Assembly (NCBI RefSeq): GCF_002873335.1
Contig: NZ_MCUW01000068.1
Location: forward strand, 13,520 to 77,519
Source: Vibrio sp. 10N.286.49.B1
Lineage (GTDB): Bacteria > Pseudomonadota > Gammaproteobacteria > Enterobacterales > Vibrionaceae
Length of the DNA: 64,000 bases
Direction: 5' to 3'
The notes below the pieces were generated by a model. It was not told the origin of the DNA. It searched no databases and saw only the letters and a program-made list of their open reading frames with translations. The translations under genes were made by a program, and so were the position numbers. Positions 14,594 through 22,825 of the stretch are shown piece by piece (position 1 is the stretch's first letter; each line of letters starts with the position of its first letter).

Positions 14594-14705
14594 GAAAAGA
14601 TAAGCCAGTTACCATTAATCATAACTGGCTTATACAAGATGTGAACAATGAGTATTCACTAACAACGTCAGTTGGCTAGATAACCTTCAACTTAATAAAG
14701 GTCGT
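14594..14705 (-). ncRNA. Qrr-family small RNA, copy C
   Basis: On the minus strand this copy has the same core CTAGCCAACTGACGTTGTTA and the GTGAA/TTCAC stem, with more divergence elsewhere. In the 5' stem a C-G pair of copies A and B is replaced by T-A (ACCTT/AAGGT), and the terminator stem is a perfect 12-base helix (ATAAGCCAGTTA/TAACTGGCTTAT, 14600-14633) with a different loop. Changes that keep pairing indicate an RNA under structural selection. The U-tract is interrupted (CTTTTCTT). No sigma-54 promoter is seen; TTTTCA-N16-TATATT upstream could be a sigma-70 promoter. It lies 618 bases from zur. Confidence 0.8.
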
Positions 14706-15323
14706 GTAAAATATACATGAAATCGATACTTTGAAAACGCTTACACTTCATAAATGTAACAAAATGTGTGCTCCATTTATAAAACCACACAATTACAGCT
14801 CAAATTAGAGCTTTAACCCCAATTCTCTTAGAAAACCTCAATGCATCAGCAGACAATATGAAGAGGAATGCCTTGTTCATATACGTATATGAACGATGAT
14901 GGTCAAACACCCATAACCGTTAAAATCTCACCTATTAACCAGGCTCGAATCATGCTGCTAGACAACAACTGGTTAAACCCTTTAAAGGAAGGGTTACTAT
15001 AGTCCTTTTACTGCCCCCCCATCATGCATCACGATTTCCTGCTACTCATCGATTCAAGCTATCGTAAGAACAACAAGCCATAAGCAATTGAATAATAATA
15101 AATAAAACCAAAACCACATCATAAAAAACACAACTTTTCGTTTTGAAAATCCTGTACAGATAGCATTTGGCCTATGATGTTCTTTTTACTACTAGAGCTG
15201 TACATCGATGATTTTTCAAAAGGTAACAACACCGCTTTTTTCGTGTTTTTTTAGGTGCCCACTGCTAGGGGCATTGAACGAAATAGTATAAGATGTACGG
15301 ATATCGCTTAGGCAGGTGACCAC
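14706..15323. other. Non-coding stretch between Qrr copy C and zur
   Basis: No gene is supported in these 618 bases. They hold a perfect 20-base palindrome (GTTCATATACGTATATGAAC, 14875-14894), an AACCCTT/AAGGGTT inverted repeat at 14976-14995, and a partial copy of the phage palindrome (15165-15178). The region probably marks the border between the mobile region and the conserved chromosome, and carries the zur promoter near its right end. Confidence 0.45.
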
Positions 15324-15773
15324 GTGAATCAACCGTTAATCAAGCAAGTCGAAGATATTTGTGCCGCTCGTGGCGTTCGTTTAACCCCACAGAGACGTCA
15401 GGTATTTACACTCATATGCGACAATAAAAAAGCATCCAGTGCTTATGAGTTACTGGAACAGTTAAAAGCCAGCGAACCCCAAGCTAAGCCTCCGACTGTA
15501 TACCGAGCTCTAGATTTTCTCTTGGAACAGGGGTTTATTCATCGCGTAGAATCCACAAATAGCTTTGTCTCGTGCTGTTCATTTGGTGAACACAAGCACT
15601 TTTCTCATCTCCTTATTTGTGACAAATGCGGTAATGTCGTTGAATTACAAGATGATAGTCTGATAGCCTTGTTGAATAGCAACGTTGATAAATATGGCTT
15701 TCAATATTCCAACCACGTTATAGAATCTCATGGTACCTGTCAGACGTGTTCGTCATTGGAAGATCACACATAA
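15324..15773 (+). CDS. zur: Zinc uptake regulator Zur (Fur family)
   Basis: This 149-residue Fur-family repressor has an N-terminal winged helix (about residues 1-80, with 'RGVRLTPQRRQVFTLI' and 'KPPTVYRALDFLLEQGFIHRV') and a C-terminal dimer domain. It carries the structural zinc cysteines C99-x2-C102 and C139-x2-C142 and a His-rich sensing cluster (H90, H92, H95). With zinc bound, Zur blocks zinc-import genes. A Zur box is present in front of the zinc import cluster at 34,244, in the same window. The start codon is GTG after an AGG ribosome binding site. The next gene, a CheX-like phosphatase, follows after 12 bases, so both may be co-transcribed. Confidence 0.9.
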   Translation: MNQPLIKQVEDICAARGVRLTPQRRQVFTLICDNKKASSAYELLEQLKASEPQAKPPTVYRALDFLLEQGFIHRVESTNSFVSCCSFGEHKHFSHLLICDKCGNVVELQDDSLIALLNSNVDKYGFQYSNHVIESHGTCQTCSSLEDHT

Positions 15774-15785
15774 ATAGAAGAAGTT

Positions 15786-16247
15786 ATGCGCGCTGAATTT
15801 GTAAATCCGTTTTTAGCCTCACTCATCAATGTGCTAAAAACGATGGCATCAATGGAGATAAAACCATTGAAGCCTAGAATAAAGAAAGATGAAGTCGCAC
15901 GTGGAGACGTGTCTGGGCTGATCGGCATGGTTGGCACTCAATCTCGAGGTTCAATGTCCATTACCTTTGAAGAAGGATTGGCGCTAGAGATTATGCAAAA
16001 TATGCTCGGTGAGCGACCTCACGGCTTGAATGAAGAAGTGACGGATATGGTCGGCGAGATTACGAATATGGTCACAGGCGGAGCGAAACGTATCCTTGCT
16101 GAGAAAGGGTTTGATTTTGATATGGCGACGCCTGTTGTTGTCTCAGGTAAAGGGCACACCATCAGACACAAATGCGATGGCGCCATTATCATCATGCCGT
16201 TTACCTCTGATTGGGGTAATGCTTTTATCGAAATTTGTTTCGAATAA
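15786..16247 (+). CDS. CheX-like chemotaxis phosphatase
   Basis: The 153-residue protein is a CheC/CheX-type phosphatase. It has the ExxN catalytic motif at about residues 90-93 (EITN within DMVGEITNMVTGGAK), where the Glu and Asn act on phosphorylated CheY-like receivers. Length fits a single-domain CheX. It follows zur by 12 bases and is followed by a strong terminator, so zur and this gene form a short operon, an association commonly seen in vibrios. Its receiver partner is not in the window. Confidence 0.8.
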   Translation: MRAEFVNPFLASLINVLKTMASMEIKPLKPRIKKDEVARGDVSGLIGMVGTQSRGSMSITFEEGLALEIMQNMLGERPHGLNEEVTDMVGEITNMVTGGAKRILAEKGFDFDMATPVVVSGKGHTIRHKCDGAIIIMPFTSDWGNAFIEICFE

Positions 16248-16281
16248 AGCCACGCTCTCACAATCGGCCTATCGTTACTCA

Positions 16282-16312
16282 AATGCCAGTTCCTTCGTGA
16301 CTGGCATTTTTT
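16282..16312 (+). terminator. Terminator after zur-cheX
   Basis: ATGCCAGT and ACTGGCAT pair around a loop of nine bases and run into TTTTTT, 35 bases after the cheX-like stop codon. Confidence 0.85.
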
Positions 16313-16423
16313 ATGGCCGTCACCTTCCTTGTCATTGATTTACTCGTGATATCGCCCTACCGCTAATCTCAGCAAAACGAATCAGCAAATCCGCAATAAG
16401 TGGACAGATATTATGTCAGATAT

Positions 16424-16453
16424 AAAAAAACCGATGCCTACGAGAAGCATCGG
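16424..16453 (-). terminator. Terminator of pmbA
   Basis: On the minus strand CCGATGC and GCATCGG form a stem that is followed by TTTTTTT, 30 bases beyond the pmbA stop. Confidence 0.85.
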
Positions 16454-16483
16454 TTTAATCCGGCAACAATTCAGTCGTGAAGA

Positions 16484-17827
16484 TTAATCGCCAGCTACCT
16501 TCATTGATTCAATCAAGATTGAACCGGTTTGAATTTGCGAACGCGTCTCTACGTCACTGCCGACAGCAACAATGTTTTTAAACATGGTTTCTAAATTAGA
16601 AGCAATCGTGATCTCAGAGACAGGGAATTGGATTTCACCATTTTCGACCCAAAAACCAGCGGCTCCACGCGAATAATCACCCGTTACGGTATTCACGCCC
16701 TGCCCCATAACTTCTGTTACAAGCAGTCCAGTACCGAGTGTTTTCAACATTGCATCAAAATCTTGGCCCGTATTTTTCACGTACCAGTTATGAATACCAC
16801 CAGCATGCCCAGTAGGGGTCATGTTCATTTTACGCGCCGCATAACTGGTCAGTAGATAAGTCGCGAGTTGGCCATCTTTGATAATCTCAAGATCTTGAGT
16901 GAATAAACCTTCGCTATCAAATGGGCTCGATGCTAACCCACGTAATACGTGTGGCTTTTCTTCAACCTGAAACCATGTTGGTAAGATAGTCTCACCCAGC
17001 TTATCAAGAAGGAAAGACGATTTCCGGTATAGGTTACCCCCACTGATCGCCATCACTAGGTGCCCCATCAATCCTGTTGCCACATCATTGGCGAACATGA
17101 TTGGATATTGACCAGTTTTAATTTTTTGCGGATCGAGCCTTTGTACGGTTTTCAGTGCCGCTTCTTTGCCAACTCGCTCTGGCGACCAAAGATCATCAAC
17201 ATGGCGAGCTAACGTGTAACTATAATCACGCTCCATATCGCCATTTTTGCCTTCACCAATGACGCTACAGCTAATACTGTGTCGACTCGAGGCGTAACCT
17301 GCAAGCAACCCATGGCTATTGCCGTACACCTTTACGCCGTAATGACTGTCATAGCTTGCACCATCACTTTGTTTGATTCGGTCGCTGTAAGATAACGCCG
17401 CTTTTTCTGCTGCAATAGCGCGTTGCGCAGCGGTGTCAGGGTTTGGCTCATCAGGGTGAAAAAGATCAAGGTCAGGGATGTTCGAGGCCATCAGCTCTTT
17501 AGGTGCAGGACCTGCAAATGGGTCTTCAGACGTATATTGAGCAATGTCCAAAGCGGCAGCGACAGTCTGCGCAATGGCCTTTTCACTCAAATCGGAGGTT
17601 GAAGCGCTACCCTTGCGCTGACCACGATATACCGTGATGCCTAATGCGCCATCACTATTAAATTCGACGTTTTCCACTTCACACAGTCGTGTTGAAACGC
17701 TTAATCCAGTACTTTTTGTAATAGCGACTTCAGCGGCGTCTGCACTTACAGATGCCATGTCCAAAGCTTTAGCTACTGCGGCTTCTAGCTCCGCTTGTTG
17801 CTGTGCGACTTGCTCTCTTACGTCCAT
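16484..17827 (-). CDS. pmbA: PmbA/TldE metalloprotease subunit
   Basis: The 447-residue product is PmbA (TldE), the non-catalytic partner of the TldD zinc metalloprotease that degrades unfolded peptides and, in E. coli, matures microcin B17. Recognisable parts are the N-terminal domain with '[38 protein letters not shown]' and the C-terminal domain with '[34 protein letters not shown]' near the end. The start at 17827 ([10 protein letters not shown]) fits family members; a longer reading lacks support. It is divergent from yjgA with 118 bases in between, as in most vibrios and enterobacteria. Confidence 0.92.
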   Translation of the reverse strand: MDVREQVAQQQAELEAAVAKALDMASVSADAAEVAITKSTGLSVSTRLCEVENVEFNSDGALGITVYRGQRKGSASTSDLSEKAIAQTVAAALDIAQYTSEDPFAGPAPKELMASNIPDLDLFHPDEPNPDTAAQRAIAAEKAALSYSDRIKQSDGASYDSHYGVKVYGNSHGLLAGYASSRHSISCSVIGEGKNGDMERDYSYTLARHVDDLWSPERVGKEAALKTVQRLDPQKIKTGQYPIMFANDVATGLMGHLVMAISGGNLYRKSSFLLDKLGETILPTWFQVEEKPHVLRGLASSPFDSEGLFTQDLEIIKDGQLATYLLTSYAARKMNMTPTGHAGGIHNWYVKNTGQDFDAMLKTLGTGLLVTEVMGQGVNTVTGDYSRGAAGFWVENGEIQFPVSEITIASNLETMFKNIVAVGSDVETRSQIQTGSILIESMKVAGD

Positions 17828-17945
17828 AATCCATCTAACTTTTATCATTTATCTTCGTCTAGAATAACAAGCTTTTCGCTTTCTCCCCAGATTTCTTGCT
17901 AAAATAGCCAATATTCGTAACGAGATAGTGATATAGGCAGAAAAC

Positions 17946-18500
17946 ATGGCTCGCAAAAATCAGAAAGCACCTTGGGAAGAGGAAGAAGAAATCATTTGGG
18001 TAAGTAGAACCGAAATGAAAAACGACATGGAAGCGTTGCAAAAATTAGGCGAAGAGCTTGTAGAGTTGAAGCCTTCCGCGTTGGCAAAATTCCCACTAAG
18101 CGATGACCTAAGAGATGCAATCAAAGACGCGCAGCGCTTTAAAAATGAAGCTCGACGTCGCCAGTTACAATACATTGGTAAGGTCATGCGTAATATCGAC
18201 CCTGAGCCAATTCAAGCCGCGCTAGATAAGCTACGTAACAAGCACTCTCAACTGACCGCGGCTTTCCATAAACTGGAAGAGCTCAGAGACAAGATTGTCG
18301 AAGAAGGCGATACCGCGATTGCAGAAGCAATGGAGACGTATCCAAACCTTGACCGCCATCGTTTACGCCAATTGGCTCGCCAAGCCAAGAAAGAAAAGTC
18401 AGCATCTAAACCGGCTAAGGCTTACCGTGAAATTTTCCAAGCACTGAAAGCGGAAGAAGTCGCGAAAGAAGAAGACCAAGCACAAGACCAAGCCGAGTAA
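17946..18500 (+). CDS. darP: Ribosome-associated protein YjgA/DarP
   Basis: The 184-residue, highly charged helical protein matches YjgA (DarP), a factor that binds late 50S ribosomal precursors and helps shape the peptidyl transferase centre. The conserved middle ([14 protein letters not shown]...[17 protein letters not shown]) and '[19 protein letters not shown]' are clear. The N-terminus is acidic ([14 protein letters not shown]) and the C-terminus is a low-complexity acidic tail. It is divergent from pmbA. A 9-bp hairpin lies just after the stop. Confidence 0.9.
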   Translation: MARKNQKAPWEEEEEIIWVSRTEMKNDMEALQKLGEELVELKPSALAKFPLSDDLRDAIKDAQRFKNEARRRQLQYIGKVMRNIDPEPIQAALDKLRNKHSQLTAAFHKLEELRDKIVEEGDTAIAEAMETYPNLDRHRLRQLARQAKKEKSASKPAKAYREIFQALKAEEVAKEEDQAQDQAE

Positions 18501-18510
18501 TATGGATTTA

Positions 18511-18539
18511 GGCAGTGAGCGGGACAATCACTCACTGCC
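18511..18539. terminator. Hairpin between darP and thiQ
   Basis: GGCAGTGAG and CTCACTGCC pair around an 11-base loop between the two converging genes. No T-tract follows, so it is a weak terminator candidate for either strand. Confidence 0.4.
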
Positions 18540-18591
18540 AGCTCTTCCTGTGACGTTCGTCTTGAGCACCTAAAAAATGGATAGCGCGCCA

Positions 18592-19308
18592 TTAATGATG
18601 TGCAGCAAGCACAAACTCCGCTAGTTCCGTATTCTCATGCAGGCTATCCAGTTCATTGATGTCTCCCGTCTCAGAAATCTTGCCATTGGACAGAAAAGCA
18701 AAACGATGAGCAATCGCCTTAGCGTCATTTAAATGATGGGTAACCATGATTACGGTAATCTCGTTTTCTTGAGCCAGTGTTTTGACGACCGAAAGCATCT
18801 CCTTTCTTAACAATGGATCCAACGCTGAGAACGGCTCGTCTAGCAACCAAATAGGCCGAGACTGAACAAAGCACCTCGCCAACGCCACGCGTTGTTTTTG
18901 CCCCCCAGAAAGCTCACCAGGTAGTCTATGTAGGTAATCTTGTAATCCCACCTTACTGGCGGCCTCCGTCACCTTCTGAACCACCTCTGGCGTCATTTTT
19001 AAAGAAGGGCGCACACCCAACGCAATGTTTTCTTGTACGGTTAGATGGTCAAAAAGGTTATGGTCCTGGAATAGCATCGCTAATGGGCGTTGATGGGGCT
19101 CTAACGGTAGCAATGACTTTCCGGCAGCAAGAATGTCCCCTGATTCAGGTTCACAAAAACCAGAGACCATCGCCAATAACGTCGACTTCCCCGCTCCACT
19201 CGGGCCAATCAAAGCCACAATGTCGCCTTTATTGACACATAAGGAGAACTCAAACCAATCCTGATGATATCGATATTTCGTTTGATTCAGCTCCAACATC
19301 ATACTCAC
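18592..19308 (-). CDS. thiQ: Thiamine ABC transporter, ATPase ThiQ
   Basis: The 238-residue ATPase energises import of thiamine, thiamine phosphate and thiamine pyrophosphate. Walker A (GPSGAGKST, about residues 37-45), the signature LSGGQKQR (about 133-140) and Walker B (IWLLDEP) are all intact, as is the switch histidine in VTHH. Its ATG overlaps the thiP stop by four bases, and the three genes thiB-thiP-thiQ form one minus-strand operon. No other thiamine genes are nearby. Confidence 0.9.
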   Translation of the reverse strand: MSMMLELNQTKYRYHQDWFEFSLCVNKGDIVALIGPSGAGKSTLLAMVSGFCEPESGDILAAGKSLLPLEPHQRPLAMLFQDHNLFDHLTVQENIALGVRPSLKMTPEVVQKVTEAASKVGLQDYLHRLPGELSGGQKQRVALARCFVQSRPIWLLDEPFSALDPLLRKEMLSVVKTLAQENEITVIMVTHHLNDAKAIAHRFAFLSNGKISETGDINELDSLHENTELAEFVLAAHH

Positions 19309-20900
19309 AATGCGCTCCTTTGCTTATCTTTCACGACTAATCGCTCGGTCAATGAAAACATGCCGATACTGACAGTAAAAAGTACTAACGACACCACGGC
19401 CGCGGCTTGCATTTGATAGCTGCCCAATAATTGATAAAGGTATAACGGCAATGTTTTAAAGTCCTGACTACCAAACAATGCAATCACGGTTAAATCCCCC
19501 AGCGATAAAATAAAGCTCATTGAAAAAGCATGCATCAGTGGCGCTCTTAGCGCTCGCCACTCCATACTGAAAAACCGGGCGACACCAAGAATACCAAGAC
19601 TTTGCCAGAGTAAATGGTACTGTGTGGCGAGTTGAAGCATAGGTTGATTCAAGGTTTTAATCACAAAAGGTAGCGCCATTAACGCATTCACCAAGACAAC
19701 AATAACCACGGCTAAACTAAACACATCCGTGACCCCGCGAAGCATAAGAAACGTTGCCGTACTCAATACCAATGCTGGTGTGACTAAAATTACCGTCCCC
19801 ACCAATTCAATCTTATCCGCCAAGCGTAATTGCTCTTTCAGCCTTAACATTCGCGTCGAGCTTAGTATCAACACACCCGCAACGAGCGCAATAGTCGCGG
19901 ATACAAAGGCAACCTGAATTGACGAAAAAAATGACTGCCAAAACACCACGTCTGTCAATACATCGAATATTTTTTGATTGAGTCCTGCGATGATCACCAT
20001 CAATAACGGCGGGGCGACAAGTAAAAGGCTTACCATGATCCAAAAGGTATCCCACACCCTTTTTCGCCAAGAATCCAAAGGCTGAATCAAAGAGGCAACA
20101 CCAAATGCACTGCCCCCCTCAACAACTCGGCTAAAGCGCCCAACGAACAGCACCAATAAAGAGCATATCGCCATTTGCCAAATAGCTAATACAGCGCCTA
20201 CCTGTAGATCAAAGTCGAATTTAATTGCCTGATATATCGCGAGTTCAATCGTCGTTGCCTTAGGCCCCCCTCCCAGCGCCATCACCGTGGCAAAACTGGT
20301 GAAGCAAAGCATGAATACCAGCCCGATAATATGGGGAAGGTGTTGTTTTATTCTCGGCCATTCCACCAACTTGACGCATGTCCAGCTACTCATTCCTAGA
20401 TGCTTAGCAAGGCGCCGCTGTTCTGTTGGTACACTTTCAATCGTCATTAATAATAAACGAGTTGAAAAAGGCAGATTAAAGAAAACATGCGCAATAAGAA
20501 TGCCGTTCAAACCGTAGATTGAGAAAGGGAGCTTGGCATCAAACACACTCAAAAATTGTGCAAGAACGCCTTGATTGCCGTACATGGCAATGATACCAAA
20601 CACCCCCACCAATACCGGAAGGACCAACGTAGTACCAAAAACCTTAAGTAGTAATCCTCGACCTATAAATTGCCGACGTGATAGTGCATGTGCCACTGGT
20701 AAAGCAAAACCCACGCTTAATAACGTGGATAGCGAGGCTTGATAGAAGCTGAATTTGGCAACATGCAGGTAATAAGCATCGGTCATCAAGTCACTGAAAT
20801 TGCCCAACGACGAATAGGATAATAATGCCCACAGCGATGCCAATACATAAGCGGCAATAATGAAGACAATCACGATACCGGTTTTAGGTGTACGTATCAC
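19305..20900 (-). CDS. thiP: Thiamine ABC transporter, permease ThiP
   Basis: The 531-residue membrane protein is a fused two-domain permease with about twelve hydrophobic segments. Each half has the EAA-type cytoplasmic loop of binding-protein-dependent permeases (around 'HLGMSSWTCVKLVEWPRIKQ' in the first half and 'SLGILGVARFFSMEWRALRAPL' in the second). It forms the channel for thiamine delivered by ThiB and is driven by ThiQ. A terminator-like hairpin separates it from thiB, so it is probably made in smaller amounts than the binding protein. Confidence 0.9.
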   Translation of the reverse strand: MIRTPKTGIVIVFIIAAYVLASLWALLSYSSLGNFSDLMTDAYYLHVAKFSFYQASLSTLLSVGFALPVAHALSRRQFIGRGLLLKVFGTTLVLPVLVGVFGIIAMYGNQGVLAQFLSVFDAKLPFSIYGLNGILIAHVFFNLPFSTRLLLMTIESVPTEQRRLAKHLGMSSWTCVKLVEWPRIKQHLPHIIGLVFMLCFTSFATVMALGGGPKATTIELAIYQAIKFDFDLQVGAVLAIWQMAICSLLVLFVGRFSRVVEGGSAFGVASLIQPLDSWRKRVWDTFWIMVSLLLVAPPLLMVIIAGLNQKIFDVLTDVVFWQSFFSSIQVAFVSATIALVAGVLILSSTRMLRLKEQLRLADKIELVGTVILVTPALVLSTATFLMLRGVTDVFSLAVVIVVLVNALMALPFVIKTLNQPMLQLATQYHLLWQSLGILGVARFFSMEWRALRAPLMHAFSMSFILSLGDLTVIALFGSQDFKTLPLYLYQLLGSYQMQAAAVVSLVLFTVSIGMFSLTERLVVKDKQRSAL

Positions 20901-20910
20901 AAATACCTCG

Positions 20911-20937
20911 AAAAAAGCGGCCTAATATGGGCCGCTT
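20911..20937 (-). terminator. Attenuator hairpin between thiB and thiP
   Basis: On the minus strand AAGCGGCC and GGCCGCTT form an eight-base stem followed by TTTTTT. Its place between the binding-protein gene and the permease gene is typical of partial terminators that set a high ratio of binding protein to permease. Confidence 0.8.
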
Positions 20938-20966
20938 AATAATGATGAGTTGAGTCAATGGTGGCG

Positions 20967-21980
20967 CTACTTAATAAGCGCAGATTGCCATTCACGAATC
21001 CACGTTTTTCGATTTTCTGCCACTTCATCTGGGCTAAAAGCCAACGCTTTGGCCGGCAATGTTAGCGTATCAAAGCCAGCAGGTAACTCGCTATCGATAA
21101 CTGGGTACATCCAGTTTCCTGTCGGTATCTGAGATTGGAAGTCTTCCGATACCACAAACTGCATAAAGGCATCCGCTAGTTCACTGTTTTTAGTACTTGC
21201 GACCTTAGCCGCCACCTCTACTTGTGTGTAGTGCCCTTCTGAGAAGTTAGCCGCCACAAACCGTTCATCTTTTTCAGCGATAACGTGATAGGCAGGAGAG
21301 GTGGTATACGACAGCACCAAGTCGGCCTCTCCTTCTAAAAACATGGAATAGGCTTCAGACCAACCCTTGGTTACTGTCACTGTTTTTTTCGCGAGCTGTT
21401 GCCATGCCTCACTTGCTTGATCACCATAAACTGATTTGATCCACAGCAGCAGGCCTTGACCAGGCGTAGAGGTTCTTGGATCTTGATAAATCACGCTGAG
21501 ATCGTCACGATCCTCAATCAGTGCTTTCAGGCTTGTTGGCGGATTTTTCACTTTTTCTTTGTTGTAAACAAACGCAAAGTAGCCATAGTCAAATGGGACA
21601 AACGTCTTATCTGTCCAACCATTTGGGAGCGTCAGTGCGCTAGTATCAACTCGGTGTTCTGACAGTAAACCGGATGACTTGGCTTCGCTCATTAAATTGT
21701 TATCAAGCCCCAACACAACATCGGCTTTCGTCGATGCGCCTTCTAAACGTAATCGATTCAGTATCGAGACACCATCATCCAAGGCAACAAATTGCAAATC
21801 ACAACCACATTGTGCCTCGAACGCTTTCTCTATTGCTGGGCCCGGGCCCCAATCTGATGCAAAAGAATCATACGTGTACACGGTTAGTGTTGATGCATTC
21901 GCCAGCTGGGCGGCACCAAGAAGAGAAGCCGCCATCGCGACTTTGGAAATAGTAAAATTAAATAAGCGGGGGGAATTCAC
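20967..21980 (-). CDS. thiB: Thiamine-binding periplasmic protein ThiB
   Basis: The 337-residue protein has a Sec signal peptide (about residues 1-29, cleaved after ANA) and the typical mature start STLTVYTYDSFASDWGPGPAIEKAFE of thiamine-binding proteins, in which an aromatic Asp/Trp-rich pocket holds the pyrimidine. It captures thiamine and its phosphates in the periplasm for ThiPQ. The GTG start is supported by an AAGGA ribosome binding site. In many gammaproteobacteria this operon is under a TPP riboswitch; here I see no THI box, but a large stem-loop is present upstream. Confidence 0.9.
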   Translation of the reverse strand: MNSPRLFNFTISKVAMAASLLGAAQLANASTLTVYTYDSFASDWGPGPAIEKAFEAQCGCDLQFVALDDGVSILNRLRLEGASTKADVVLGLDNNLMSEAKSSGLLSEHRVDTSALTLPNGWTDKTFVPFDYGYFAFVYNKEKVKNPPTSLKALIEDRDDLSVIYQDPRTSTPGQGLLLWIKSVYGDQASEAWQQLAKKTVTVTKGWSEAYSMFLEGEADLVLSYTTSPAYHVIAEKDERFVAANFSEGHYTQVEVAAKVASTKNSELADAFMQFVVSEDFQSQIPTGNWMYPVIDSELPAGFDTLTLPAKALAFSPDEVAENRKTWIREWQSALIK

Positions 21981-22060
21981 TGATTCTGTCCTTAGTTATT
22001 ATTCTGCGTTCCATAAGCACAACCTTAATATCGGTCGTTTCGTTGCCATTGCTCGTGATA

Positions 22061-22122
22061 TTGCCCAGCGATCAGTCAGCAACAGCTTGGTGACTGATCT
22101 CACCGCAGCTTGCGCTGGGCAA
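22061..22122. promoter_or_regulatory. Nested stem-loop upstream of thiB
   Basis: A ten-base outer stem (TTGCCCAGCG at 22061-22070 with CGCTGGGCAA at 22113-22122) encloses an eight-base inner stem (ATCAGTCA at 22071-22078 with TGACTGAT at 22091-22098) and a free segment CTCACCGCAGCTTG. It lies 80-140 bases before thiB on its transcribed strand, between thiB and the converging end of ubiX. It lacks the CTGAGA and ACCTGATC blocks of a TPP riboswitch. It may be a different regulatory structure or a terminator-like repeat. Confidence 0.45.
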
Positions 22123-22174
22123 CATTATCGACGCTGAATTGTAACTGTTACGTCACAAATTCACCAACGCTATT

Positions 22175-22825
22175 CTATTGCCTCTGATCATATCCCCAGC
22201 GAGGAACTAACGCTTGCGCAATCCCCATGTGATCTAAGACACGGGCGACAATAAAATCGACCAAGTCATCGATGCTTTTAGGCTGATGATAAAACCCAGG
22301 AGCGGCCGGCATGATCGTCACTCCCATTTGCGATAGCTTGTGCATGTTTTCTAAATGCAGGGTCGAAAACGGTGTTTCACGCACGACTAACAACAGTTGC
22401 CCACGCTCTTTGAGTACGACATCAGCCGCACGCTCAATGAGATTATCCGACATACCATGTGCAATCGCCGCTACGCTCCCCGCAGAACAAGGACAAATGA
22501 TCATTTGCTTGGGCGCGGCAGACCCAGACGCTACGGGTGAAAACCAATCTTCCTTGCCACACACTATCAATTTTTCAGGCTGACAATTGAGTTGAGCCAC
22601 CAGTACCTTATGCGCCGCTTCAGGCCCGCTGGGTAACTTGATATCATGCTCGGTTGCCAATACGACACGAGCGGCCGAGGAGATAAGCAGATGAACCGTG
22701 TAATCCGCCCCCAATAGACACTCTAGTAGTCGCATGCCATAAGGTGCGCCTGACGCGCCAGTAAAGGCAAGGGTGATGGCTTTATCATGAGTGCCGTTAA
22801 CACCAGTGATGCTGTTAGGGTTCAT
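22175..22825 (-). CDS. ubiX: Flavin prenyltransferase UbiX
   Basis: The 216-residue flavoprotein makes prenylated FMN, the cofactor of the UbiD decarboxylase in ubiquinone synthesis. The N-terminal FMN-binding motif '[17 protein letters not shown]' (about residues 18-34), the '[26 protein letters not shown]' segment and '[22 protein letters not shown]' are characteristic. Its ATG overlaps the mpl stop codon (TAATG), so the two genes are translationally coupled. Confidence 0.92.
   Translation of the reverse strand: MNPNSITGVNGTHDKAITLAFTGASGAPYGMRLLECLLGADYTVHLLISSAARVVLATEHDIKLPSGPEAAHKVLVAQLNCQPEKLIVCGKEDWFSPVASGSAAPKQMIICPCSAGSVAAIAHGMSDNLIERAADVVLKERGQLLLVVRETPFSTLHLENMHKLSQMGVTIMPAAPGFYHQPKSIDDLVDFIVARVLDHMGIAQALVPRWGYDQRQ

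Noticed and set aside
21981..22174. TPP riboswitch upstream of thiB
   Set aside because: The conserved CTGAGA and ACCTGATC segments were looked for on the minus strand and are not present.
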